Shown here piece by piece: positions 22,755-32,400 of a stretch of 64,000 nucleotides of DNA. The position numbers were made by a program, and so were the translations under genes. Positions within the stretch are counted from its first letter, which is position 1. Each line of letters opens with the position of its first letter. The stretch is from Actinomortierella ambigua (taxonomy: Eukaryota > Mortierellomycota > Mortierellomycetes > Mortierellales > Mortierellaceae), in the NCBI GenBank assembly GCA_016098155.1, contig JAAAJB010000049.1, forward strand, positions 33,718 through 97,717, given 5' to 3'. Under the pieces are notes generated by a model. The model was given only the letters and a program-made list of their open reading frames with translations. It had not been told where the DNA came from and did not search any database.

Positions 22755-24263
22755 ATGTCAACAAAGGGCAAGGTAGTCAAAGGCATCACTCAGGAACAGC
22801 GCTACTACCTCTGTCTCAAGAAGGAAGAATGCCCAAACATGAAGCAATCCGAGCTGGCGGAATGGTTCAAGCAAAAATACAACCGTGGCATCAGCCAACC
22901 AACAATCTCACACACCTTGAAACAAAAGGATGACTTGCTTCAGCGCGGCCTCAATTCACCTGGCATGAGCGCCGCCAAAATTCGGAATCGCAGCGTCAAG
23001 CACCCGCAATTTGAGCGAGCCCTCTACCAATGGTATATCTCCCTGGGCAAGGTGGAGTCGGAGGCCCTGACAGGTCCCATGCTCATTGAGAAGGCAAAAC
23101 AGTTGGCGGCGGAGATGCAGCTCCTAGAACCACAAGTCTTTTGCAATGGCTGGCTGTCACGTTTCAGGGAGCGCTACAATATCAAGCATGGACGCAGGCG
23201 GGACGATGGAGGTGGTGGAGGCAACGTTCGGCCACACTTGATCAATGTTTCCAACAGCTTCGCATCGTCATCACCATCCCCATCAGCAACTTCACCGTCT
23301 TCTTCAGTACAGCCAGCACCTGCTGATGGGGCGCTGACAACGGCAGCAATTGCGGTCCGGAGCACGGCAACCCTTGATGCGTCGTTATCATCACAGTCAC
23401 ACGGACAAGAAGACGACGATGCAGGATCGCGCGTCAAACGGCAAAAAACAACAAGGCATTCTTCACAGCAACCAGATGTACCTCGTCCTCAGGATGCAAC
23501 ACCACCATCGGAGACACTAGATGATTCTAGTCGTCCCTATCACCTAGCCTTTTCAGCTGTTGCAACTACTGCAGCCGCTGCAGCTGCAGCATCCAGAGAG
23601 GCATTGGAGGCGGTATCAGAAGCGGAAACGACAGAGGCAGGGCGATCATCACAACTACAGTGCGAGAACCAGTTGCACATGGAACTCCTTCGTTCACTAC
23701 CGCTTGACCCTTCACCAGTACATGACAGCCAAGAAGGAGGAGAAGGCGATGGCGCAAGCCACAGAGCTGCCACGGCCTCGACATTAGCAGCAGCAACCGA
23801 TACCTCCACTACCACAACAACCACATCATGGCCTCATACTGCCCCTCTCCACGACGATTCTATCCTTGCACAGATAGCAGCACATACCCATGGGACTGGC
23901 CATTCGTCACCGACACCAGCCATCACTACCAGCACCGCCACGATTGCAGCAACAACAATGGTTATGAACGGAGGCGCCACTAGTGTATCTGCAGCGACGC
24001 TAAGCGAGGCTTCAACGGACCCAACAGTGGACGCCGGCATCAGTCGAGTCTCAGAGGCAAAAGAAGCCAAGCCAGGAGTGATCTCGCCGGAGGAGGCTCG
24101 TGCATGTCTCGACACAATAAGGGTGTTTGTGAATCAAAAACGCGAGGTATCCTCTTGGCCAATGTCTTCGGGCGGCGGAGGAGAATTGCTTACCAGACCG
24201 ACGTTTTACCCAGAGAAGGCTTATGAGCTCCTCATGGAGCTGCAGCAGGTTTTGGATGTCTGA
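22755..24263 (+). CDS. CENP-B/Tc5-type helix-turn-helix DNA-binding protein without transposase domain
   Basis: A single exon encodes 502 residues. Residues about 8-60 (GITQEQRYYLCLKK, then SELAEWFKQKYNRGISQPTI) form a CENP-B/psq-type helix-turn-helix. Residues about 80-140 (KHPQFERALYQWYISLGK, then NGWLSRFRERYNIKHGRR) form the second CENP-B-type DNA-binding domain shared with pogo and Tc5 transposases. A DDE nuclease would normally follow; instead there are about 330 residues of Ser/Thr/Ala-rich low-complexity sequence and a short C-terminal helix (EEARACLDTIRVFVNQKR, ending in MELQQVLDV). This fits a chromatin or transcription factor derived from a transposase, like fission yeast Abp1/Cbh proteins, though those retain more of the transposase. 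I chose the ATG next to the first conserved residues; two earlier in-frame ATGs at 22608 and 22638 would add an unlike leader. Confidence 0.85.
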   Translation: MSTKGKVVKGITQEQRYYLCLKKEECPNMKQSELAEWFKQKYNRGISQPTISHTLKQKDDLLQRGLNSPGMSAAKIRNRSVKHPQFERALYQWYISLGKVESEALTGPMLIEKAKQLAAEMQLLEPQVFCNGWLSRFRERYNIKHGRRRDDGGGGGNVRPHLINVSNSFASSSPSPSATSPSSSVQPAPADGALTTAAIAVRSTATLDASLSSQSHGQEDDDAGSRVKRQKTTRHSSQQPDVPRPQDATPPSETLDDSSRPYHLAFSAVATTAAAAAAASREALEAVSEAETTEAGRSSQLQCENQLHMELLRSLPLDPSPVHDSQEGGEGDGASHRAATASTLAAATDTSTTTTTTSWPHTAPLHDDSILAQIAAHTHGTGHSSPTPAITTSTATIAATTMVMNGGATSVSAATLSEASTDPTVDAGISRVSEAKEAKPGVISPEEARACLDTIRVFVNQKREVSSWPMSSGGGGELLTRPTFYPEKAYELLMELQQVLDV

Positions 24264-24963
24264 TAAAGCTCTTCTGCAAAGGGTCCTTGATGTGGCGCGT
24301 GCATAGTTTGCTATGGCAACAACACACATACCATGCTACATCTTCTTAATTTAATTTACTACTTTCCCTCCCTCCATTTTTCTGCAACCATTGTTTTTCG
24401 GCATGTGGGGATGATAAGAGGCAAAGCTAGCAAGAACACATGTATGCTGGGGGTGGCCGTCCTCAATGTTGGGCTGTTGGCTTGAAGAACAAAGTATGAG
24501 CATTTGTTTGCTAAGCAAGGGCAGACGACCGCCGAAAATGTCAGACCAATGCTAGACTAATTGTGGCAGCCACAAGATGGCGTGAGCTTCTGTTCGTCCC
24601 ACAATATCCTTTCAACGTGAAAATTGTCATGAGGTGTACATTCATTGTTAGCGTTAGAGTTTTGATCCTCTTCTCAATGCTCTGTAGAGCCTGCCACCTG
24701 CTTCCGCGCTCTCTGTCTCTCTCTCTTTCCTCTGCGCTCATTCCGTGGCCCACTTCGGCTAAAAGAACTGGACTATATTTTGCTCCCTCTTCTTTCTTTC
24801 TTCACTTTACTCCACAAGGTCACCTTCCCTTCCCACCCACCTCCCAGCCGGACTCTTTTATTACTACCCTTACCTCCTCTGCCTCCCTTCTCCACACTCT
24901 CACTCTTATTCTCACTCTCCCTCCCTTGCTTTTGCTACGATCACCCCGCCCCCTCCTCCAAAC
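24264..24963. other. Intergenic region before the GPI-type gene
   Basis: No gene is seen. From about 24770 the sequence becomes pyrimidine-rich and has TATATTTT about 190 bases before the ATG at 24964, so the second half is probably promoter and leader. Confidence 0.5.
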
Positions 24964-25347
24964 ATGGCACTCTCCAAGGTTTTTGTCTGGACACTCTTCG
25001 CCCTCGTCGCCTTCATGGCAGTCTGTGTTTCGGCTCAGTCGCCGACACCCACGTCGACGGAAGTGAGTCCATCCTCGGTTCCAACCTCGAGCAACAGCGG
25101 CCCTACCCCGACGATTCCCTCCATCCCTACCCGTCCCAGCACCAACTACACCGGCCCCGCCCCTGGCCAGTTTGACACCCTGCGGTCGATTATCGATTCG
25201 TATGCCACCGGCCGCGCCAACAACCCTGGCTCATCGCCTACCCCAAAGCCCGATGGTACTGGTAGCGGCGCCGACAAAGCTGTCGTCATGGGCTCGTTGG
25301 CCATCTTGGCCACCGTGGCTATGACGGCTGCTGGCTTTATCCTTTAA
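24964..25347 (+). CDS. Small secreted Ser/Thr/Pro-rich protein, probably GPI-anchored
   Basis: A single exon encodes 127 residues. Residues 1-24 form a signal peptide (positive start, then LFALVAFMAVCVSA, cleavage before QSP). The middle is rich in Ser, Thr, Pro and Asn and likely O-glycosylated, with one N-glycosylation sequon (NYT). The last 20 residues are hydrophobic (VVMGSLAILATVAMTAAGFI) and follow a short GSGADK stretch, as in a GPI attachment signal. There is no catalytic domain. The likely location is cell wall or plasma membrane; molecular function is unknown. Confidence 0.8.
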   Translation: MALSKVFVWTLFALVAFMAVCVSAQSPTPTSTEVSPSSVPTSSNSGPTPTIPSIPTRPSTNYTGPAPGQFDTLRSIIDSYATGRANNPGSSPTPKPDGTGSGADKAVVMGSLAILATVAMTAAGFIL

Positions 25348-25988
25348 AGCAGGCAGAAAAGCTCTTTTTTTTCATAGTGGAGTAGTGATGAAGCAAGGGA
25401 AGAAGGAAGGACATTTTCTTGCTGTCGTTTTTTTTTCCAGGCAATCATGAGTTCAGGGAGAGCAACGGTTTTTCATCCCCCCCCCCCTCACCTCTCATCC
25501 AGCCGGGCGCTTTGACCGCTGATTCAGGCACAGGGAAAAGGGAAGAGTGGGAGTTGAGACTGTCTTGCGTAGCCGTAGTCAAGTGTCGATCTGGTTGCTG
25601 AGAAAACGCCTTGACCCTCTCTCTTTCCTCTTGCTTGCCCTAAAAGTCGGAGTGAGATTGTCCCCCCTCCCCATAATTCCCTTATCCTTTCATCTACCCG
25701 CCATGTCAGCATTAGCATCATCAGTATTATCGTCTTTGCATGTCCCCATGCAATAAACCCCCTTCTTAATCATCCAGAACTTTGGAGGCTGCTCATGAAA
25801 AACATGTACATTGCATTGTCGGCTGCTCTTTTGGCGTATATACATACAACAGTGTACGAAACAAGGTCAGGAGAGGAGGAAAAAAAAACAAATAGCAATA
25901 GAAGGGGTTTATTCACCCAATGCAAAATATAGATACAGAAAAGGCGAATGTAAGGAAATGGCTTCAAAAGGCTGAACACGGGAGACCT
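25348..25988. other. Convergent 3' region between GPI-type gene and fumarase
   Basis: No coding sequence is recognised. T-runs and a C-run near 25479-25487 occur. Fumarase transcripts probably end here, since TTTATT (minus-strand AATAAA) lies near 25908. Confidence 0.5.
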
Positions 25989-27644
25989 TTACTTGGCCTT
26001 GGTGGGGCCGAGCATAAGCTCGGGGCGGACCCACTCCTTGAACTGCTGCTCGTTGAGGAGACCCAGGGAGATGGCAGCCTCCATAAGGGTGGTGCCCTCC
26101 TTGTGGGCCTTCTTGGCAGCCTTGGCGGCGTTGTCATAACCAATGTAAGGGTTCAGGGCCGTGACCAACATGAGCGACTCGTTCATGATCTCGTTGATCT
26201 TCTTCTCGTTGGCCTCGATGCCGACCACGCAGTTCTTGGTGAACGACTGGCAGGCGTCCGACAACAGGCGGATCGACTGGATCGTGTTCTTGATCATCAC
26301 GGGCTTGAACACGTTCAGCTCAAAGTGGCCGTTCGAGCCAGCGACCGAGACGGCCGTGTTGTTGCCCATCACCTGCGAGCACACCATCGTCATGGCCTCG
26401 CACTGCGTGGGGTTGACCTTGCCGGGCATGATCGACGAACCAGGCTCGTTCTCGGGCAGGCTCAGCTCACCCAGACCGCAACGGGGGCCGGAGCCCAGGA
26501 AACGGATATCGTTGGCAATCTTCATCAGCGAAACAGCCAACACGTTCAGCGCACCGTGGGCCTCGACAATGGCGTCGTGAGCGGCCAGGGCCTCAAACTT
26601 GTTGGGAGCCGTCTTGAAGGGCAGCTTGGTGATGCCGGCAATGGCATCGGCCACCTTGACATCAAAGCCCTCGCGGGTGTTCAGACCAGTGCCGACAGCA
26701 GTGCCGCCCTGGGCAAGGTTGTACAGGCGAGGGAGCGTACCCTGGACACGCTCAAGACCATAGGTCAGCTGCTGGACGTAGCCCGAAAACTCCTGGCCCA
26801 AGGTCAGGGGGGTGGCATCCTGCAAGTGAGTGCGACCAATCTTGATGATGTCCTTAAACTCGTTGCTCTTGGCCGCCAGGGCATCGCGCAGAGTGGTGAG
26901 GGCGGGGATCAGACGCTCGTTGATCTCGACGGCGGCAGCGACGTGCATGGCCGTGGGGAAGGTGTCGTTCGACGACTGCGACATGTTGACGTGGTCGTTG
27001 GGGTGGACGGGCTTCTTCGAGCCGAGCTCACCACCGAGCAGCTCAATGGCACGGTTCGAGACCACCTCGTTCACGTTCATGTTGGTCTGCGTGCCCGAGC
27101 CGGTCTGCCAGACAACCAGAGGGAAGTGGTCCAGCAACTTGCCGTCATGCACCTCCGTCGCGGCCTGAACAATGGCCTTGCCAACCTTCTCGTCCAGACC
27201 ATAGGTCATGTTGACCTCGGCAGCGGCACGCTTGAGGACACCAAAGGCCTTGATCAGAGGCTCAGGCATGCGTTCCGTGGGGCCACCAATGTCAAAGTTC
27301 TGCAGCGAGCTGGGGGAAAAAAATGATCAGATAAGAAAAAGAAGAAAGAGCCATATTAGTCAACCGAAAGTCCACTTTCAATAGAGCAGCAGGCAGCAGC
27401 AACCCTTGCAACCTCAAGGCTGAGAAGAGAGTGCGTGGGGATATGTTGCATTAAAAAAGAAGCCGCCCACACGAAAAAAAAGCGGGGTAACCGTAAAATA
27501 GAATTTCCTCATTCTTGTTAACGATGCTTACCGCTGAGTCTGGGCGCCCCAGTAACGGTCGGCAGGGACCTCGAGGTCACCAAAGGTGTCGCGCTCCTTG
27601 CGGAACTTTTGGGCCTGGTGGGTGGGAGCGATTGAAGATGACAT
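25989..27644 (-). CDS. FUM1: Fumarate hydratase class II, cytosolic form and shared body
   Basis: It catalyses the reversible hydration of fumarate to malate, in the TCA cycle inside mitochondria and in fumarate handling and DNA repair in the cytosol. Exons 27644-27532 and 27309-25989 give 477 residues starting [27 protein letters not shown]. All class II landmarks are present: the WGAQTQRS entry, [36 protein letters not shown] and the signature [12 protein letters not shown], whose double Ser belongs to the mobile catalytic loop. It closely resembles Rhizopus fumarase from memory of that family. The ATG lies within the last part of the intron used by the mitochondrial form, so this form needs its own transcription start inside that intron. 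Full length; no defects seen. Confidence 0.95.
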
Positions 27645-28516
27645 TATGAGTGGGGGGGATGAAATGCAATTGTGGATTAAAGGAGAGTGGGAAGAGTGAC
27701 TGATTGCTACTATTTGAGGGTCGAGGGTGGGAAAAAAAAGGGGAAGGCGAGGTATCTGTGGTCTGGTGTGTCTCGCTTGCTCGCCTGTTTCTGGACAACA
27801 AAAGAGTACTGACACGGGCCGAGGGGTTTTGTGTTCAGAATGCCAAATGGAAGAGAGAAGGATTGGATGGATGGATCATCGGGTAGACGCGAGATGTATG
27901 TGGAGGGATGGTCCATCGAAACCAAACACCGCCAACTGCGACAGAACGGCAGAACCCCGACTGGGCAGCAGTAGTGTTGGTGGTAATGTAGTAGTAGTAG
28001 AAGTAGTTGTAGTAGTAGTGAGGTAGAAGTAAGAGTTGTAGCAATGCTGATTTGCATCCAGTGTGTAGCCCCTGCCCCTATTCGCCAGGGTGCCAGGGTG
28101 TCTCTCTCCTTGACTTTGTCAAGGCCACACTGTGGGGAATGCATGAGCGTGTGTCGGCACGTGGATGGTGATCGGGCGTGGTCGACTTACCCAGACAGAG
28201 GGGGCAACGCTGAAGGAGCGGATCTGCTGGCGCAGGATCTAATGGAAGGAAGGAAGGAATAGAGAGGGGAACAGATAAGACAATAATGGGTTAGTGATCC
28301 ATCCAGATCGGGATAGTGGCCAGCCGTTGAGGGGAGGGAGGGTCGACCTATATTGTAAGTTTGCGTGGGGAGAGAGAGAGAGGGAGAGAAGCAGACAGGC
28401 AGAGAGAGATGGATAGATGGACAGATCGATAGAGAGAGGAGGAGAGAAGGGGGGGGGGAGAAGACACCTACAGGCGAGGCAACGGCCTTTGTCGCGTTGA
28501 TCTTCAACAGACTCAT
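27532..28516 (-). CDS. FUM1: Fumarase mitochondrial leader exons (alternative 5' end)
   Basis: Two small exons upstream, 28516-28472 ([15 protein letters not shown]) and 28238-28191 ([16 protein letters not shown]), join in phase 0 to an acceptor at 27614 inside the first exon of the cytosolic form, giving AQKFRKERD onward and 498 residues in total. The leader is basic, hydroxylated and free of acidic residues, ending [10 protein letters not shown], as expected of a mitochondrial targeting peptide. All three donors and acceptors are canonical: GTAGGT, TTAG, GTAAGT and CACCAG. The nine codons between the cytosolic ATG and the shared acceptor (SSSIAPTHQ) are therefore specific to the short form. 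Confidence 0.8.
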
Positions 28517-29444
28517 GATGGAGGCGAGGTTCGGTGAAGGGAGGGTAATGGAAAGAATAAAAAAAAAAGAAGAGAGAGATGAGTGTGATCTGGCCTTTAT
28601 TCTTACTGCATCTTGCGAGAGCAGTGTGTTCCTGTCGAGGCTGTTCCTGTCACTCGGGCCAGTCGGGTCCTCTCGTTACCCTTCTCAGTCTCAGCCTTTA
28701 TATACCCCTCCCCTCCCTCCTTTGCTCATTCGTGTCTGCACAAGCCACCCCAATTCTCATAATCCATTCAGATTAGACTCTAAAAGACAAAAAAAAAGGG
28801 GGGGTGTGTGTGTGTTGCGTGCGGGAAACGCATGGCATGCTCGGCCCTGGTGGTGGCGAAAGGAAAGGAAGGGAAGAGAGGGTGGCCCCAACCCTGCTTC
28901 GTGTATGTTTTTGCCACCCACCATTGCCCAAAAACCAGAACGGCGGAAGACAGCAAGCCCCCCCCCCTTGCCTCCGTCTGGTAGTAGCTCTGTCTGATAT
29001 GTCTGAGCGTAAACAAGGGTTGTTTCCTGCCTGCTGGGAAACCAGGAACCCACATGGCCTGCAAGGGAGAGAGGGGGGGGAAGGGCTCCAGCTGCACCCA
29101 AACCCAACACGGAACGGTGCCCCTCCACCTCCTCTCTCCCTCTACTCCAGTCAGTCAGTCAGTCAGTCGCGCAGCACAACCCGCACCTCATTCACATTCT
29201 CCACCCCTGTTCATTTCAGGAAGGTGGACATTGCAACAAGTCACTTTTTTCTGTTCACTCACGCACTCACTCACGCACTCACTCTCCTTCTCTCTTTCCC
29301 TCTCTCACTTCCTCACTCTCACTTCTTGTCACCTCCTCCCTCCCTCCCTTTTTTTTTCCTTCATCACATTTCCCTCCCCGCCTCACACAAACTCACTGTC
29401 ATCGCCTGTCCACCAACTCTTGATTAAACCCTCATTAATCAGAC
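28517..29444. other. Divergent region between fumarase and the SAPS gene
   Basis: No gene is seen. Simple repeats occur on the SAPS side: a CAGT tetramer run at about 29149-29168, a CACTCACG-type repeat at about 29253-29282 and long CT-rich stretches up to the SAPS start codon. Confidence 0.5.
28697..28704 (-). promoter_or_regulatory. TATA box candidate for the mitochondrial fumarase transcript
   Basis: TATATAAA on the minus strand lies 181 bases before the leader ATG at 28516. No equivalent motif is visible in the intron that must contain the start of the cytosolic transcript. Confidence 0.4.
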
Positions 29445-32400
29445 ATGTACTGGCGATTTGGTCATCAGAATGCCTCGGTGATCGACCATCTCTTGGAGAG
29501 CGGAAACGTCTCGCTCGAGGAGCTCCTGGAGCAGGATGACCTGATTCAGGAATGCAAGACCCAGAACCCACGGCTCATCGAGTAGTATGTCTACCACTTC
29601 CCCACTCCTCTCCCTTAACTCATTCTCACCTCATCTCTCTTGAAAGTGCTCATGCTCTCCCTCTTTCTGCTATCCATGCGTCGCATCGCCATCCATTCGT
29701 GGAGCAGGAGAGCAACTTTGACAACTTGATGAGAAAGAATGACAAAGAAAATGGACTTTGCGACAATGGCTATCAGGATGCGCGAATGACTGTCGCTGCT
29801 TGACAGGAAATGGTAATCAGGAGACCAGGGTGCCTGCTCACCCTTGTTCTCAAGCCAACGCCGAGAACACCGCGTTACATGGAACGACCGCAGTGTCGAT
29901 ATGCAGTGTTTTGTGGACCGCAAGTTGTGTCATGGCACCAAAAGGGGGGGGGGGGAGAAGGAGGAACAGTGGTCAGGAAAAGAAGGCAGCGGGAGCAGAA
30001 TGGGGTGCGGTGCCCTTGTTAGTTCGCTAGACAGGATCTGCTCCCTTCACACGGTCGGCCGCGACAGCTCTACCGCCGCCACGTCAGTGGGGTTAGGAAG
30101 GCGCCGGGATCTTCATGCAGTGCATCCTTGGCTGTTCTCCTCTCACTCTCTCTCCTCCTCTGCGTTGTTCTGCGCGATGACTCGTAATGCGCCCTTGCCC
30201 ATTATTTTTACCTACTATTTTACATATTTTGTCCTCGCCTGACTTGATGTTCGTTGCTTTTTTGGCTTTCGCCCCTAACGCACCAAACACACGCACACGC
30301 ACACGCACACGCAAACGCAAACGCACACATTCAACTGTGTGTGCTGATGGCTCCCCTGGAAAAAAGAAAAGGGAAAAGGGACATAGCACTCCATTACCTA
30401 TACACTACGATTGGGAGAGGGGGGAGGAGGAGGAGAGATAGAGGGAGAGTGAGCGGACGACCCTTCTGCTCACAACCTGAACCTTCCTTGTCCCCCCAAC
30501 ACACATATTTGCACGGCCTGGGCTAACATACTCTCTTCCCTCGTCTCGCGACAGCCTTCGTGACCCTAATGTCCTCCAACAGCTACTAGGATTTATCATC
30601 AGCGATGACCTGGAAGATCGTGCACGGTTCAAGTACGTCGTGGATTCATGCTGACTCCAACTCAATCACGCCCACCCTTGTTCTCAAGGAGAGAGTACAT
30701 TTCAACCTGAGGCTGACCCATGTTGTTGTTCTCGTCTTCTTCCTCCTTTTTTTTTTCTCTACTCCCTTGCGGCAAACAGATACCCTTTTATTGCCTGCGA
30801 GGTCATTGCCTGCGAACTATGGGGCATCTTTGAGTCGGCCCTCGAGAATGTCGAGATGCTGGTCAAGTTCTGGGAGTTTCTTGATCGGCCCCCGCCACTG
30901 AATGCTCTTCAGGCCAGCTACTTTGCCAAGGTCATTGGCGTCTTTTTAATGAAGAAGACGAGCGAGATGCTTGCCTTCATTAAGGCTCAGCCTGAGGTTG
31001 TCCCCAAGTTGCTGCTGCACATGTCAACATCGGCCATTATGGACCTACTTCTCAAGATTATCAGCATGGAAGAGTCACCCGAGGGCAGAGGAACTGTTCA
31101 GGTAAGCTGGGTTCCTCCTCTCTCTCTCCCTCTCTCTCTCCCTTGCCCCCTCCTTCCCTCCCTCCCTCTATGTCTCATTCTCTCTCCACTACCCAGCGTC
31201 GCTACCACTACAAAAGCACGGAACACACACCCCAGTATCGAGGACCACAACATCAAAGGGAGATGTGTTTGTGAGCACCAAAACACATACACATGCACAA
31301 AGGTCGTGAGAGCAACTAATGTAGACACAGCCCACTCCCTCATAGATGGAGCTTTCGCCTCTCACGTCTGACTCTGGCTCAATCATTTTGTTTTTGTACG
31401 AACCCTCAAACTCTTCATGAACCATCTACACCTTAACTTTAGTGGCTAAGCGAACAGGGATTGATGCCTTGGTTGGTCAACCGCCTGGATCCCAACTTTG
31501 ACGCAGAAGTTCACTCGATCGCCTCCCAAGTGTTGCTCGACATTATTGCCATCTCTCAATCATCGCATCCGGAACAGCCCTCTATCGGAACAAATGTATT
31601 GATTGACGAACTCAAGAGTGAAGCTATGGTGACGAGACTTGTTGGATTCATGCTGGACCGCAATGCTCCTCATTCGACGTCTACCCTTATCAACGGTGTC
31701 ACCATCTTCATTGAGCTCATCCGCCGGAATAATAGGTGAGAAGCGTTGTTTGCCATGTATCTCGTGTGTATCCATGTGGGCCATAGCCTAACCCTTTCTT
31801 TCTGGAAACATAGCGACTACGACGTCGAGCCGCTCCCTCCAAACTCGACAGAGCCTATCCGCGAAGTGGTGGATCTGAGCGACCTGCTGAAGGTGCTCGC
31901 TTCAAGGATTGAAGACTTTAAGGATCTCTTGATTGTACCTCGATCAGTGGTATGTTTCTTTTGCCACTCACGTGCCTGTGCCTCAAGACGTATGGTGCCG
32001 AGACTAATCAGTAATCTTCCCACCCCCTTGTATCGTTAGACCGGGCCTATTGACACATCCATTGGAAAGCAAATTCCACTCGGTTTTGAGCGACTGAAGA
32101 TTTGTGAGATGTTTGCTGAGCTGCTGCATTGCTCCAATATGGCGATTCTCAACTCGCGACCTATTATCAGCGTCACTCCTGAAGGCGAGGTTGTGGTACC
32201 GACGGTGCAGGAGCTCCAAAGCCAGGAGATACAGCAGCCCGAGAGTGTCGGCGCAATGACTATTGAGGAATCCAACCCGACTCCAACAGACACTGATGCA
32301 AAGGACGAGACTCGGGAGAATACCCCATCCACCAAAGACGATACTGCCAGATCCGAGTCAGCGTCCACGGCGGCCAAGGAGGACGACACCTTGACTGAGA

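Noticed and set aside
25920..27326. Long plus-strand open frame of 468 codons over fumarase
   Set aside because: It is the shadow of the highly conserved fumarase exon on the other strand, caused by strong codon bias.
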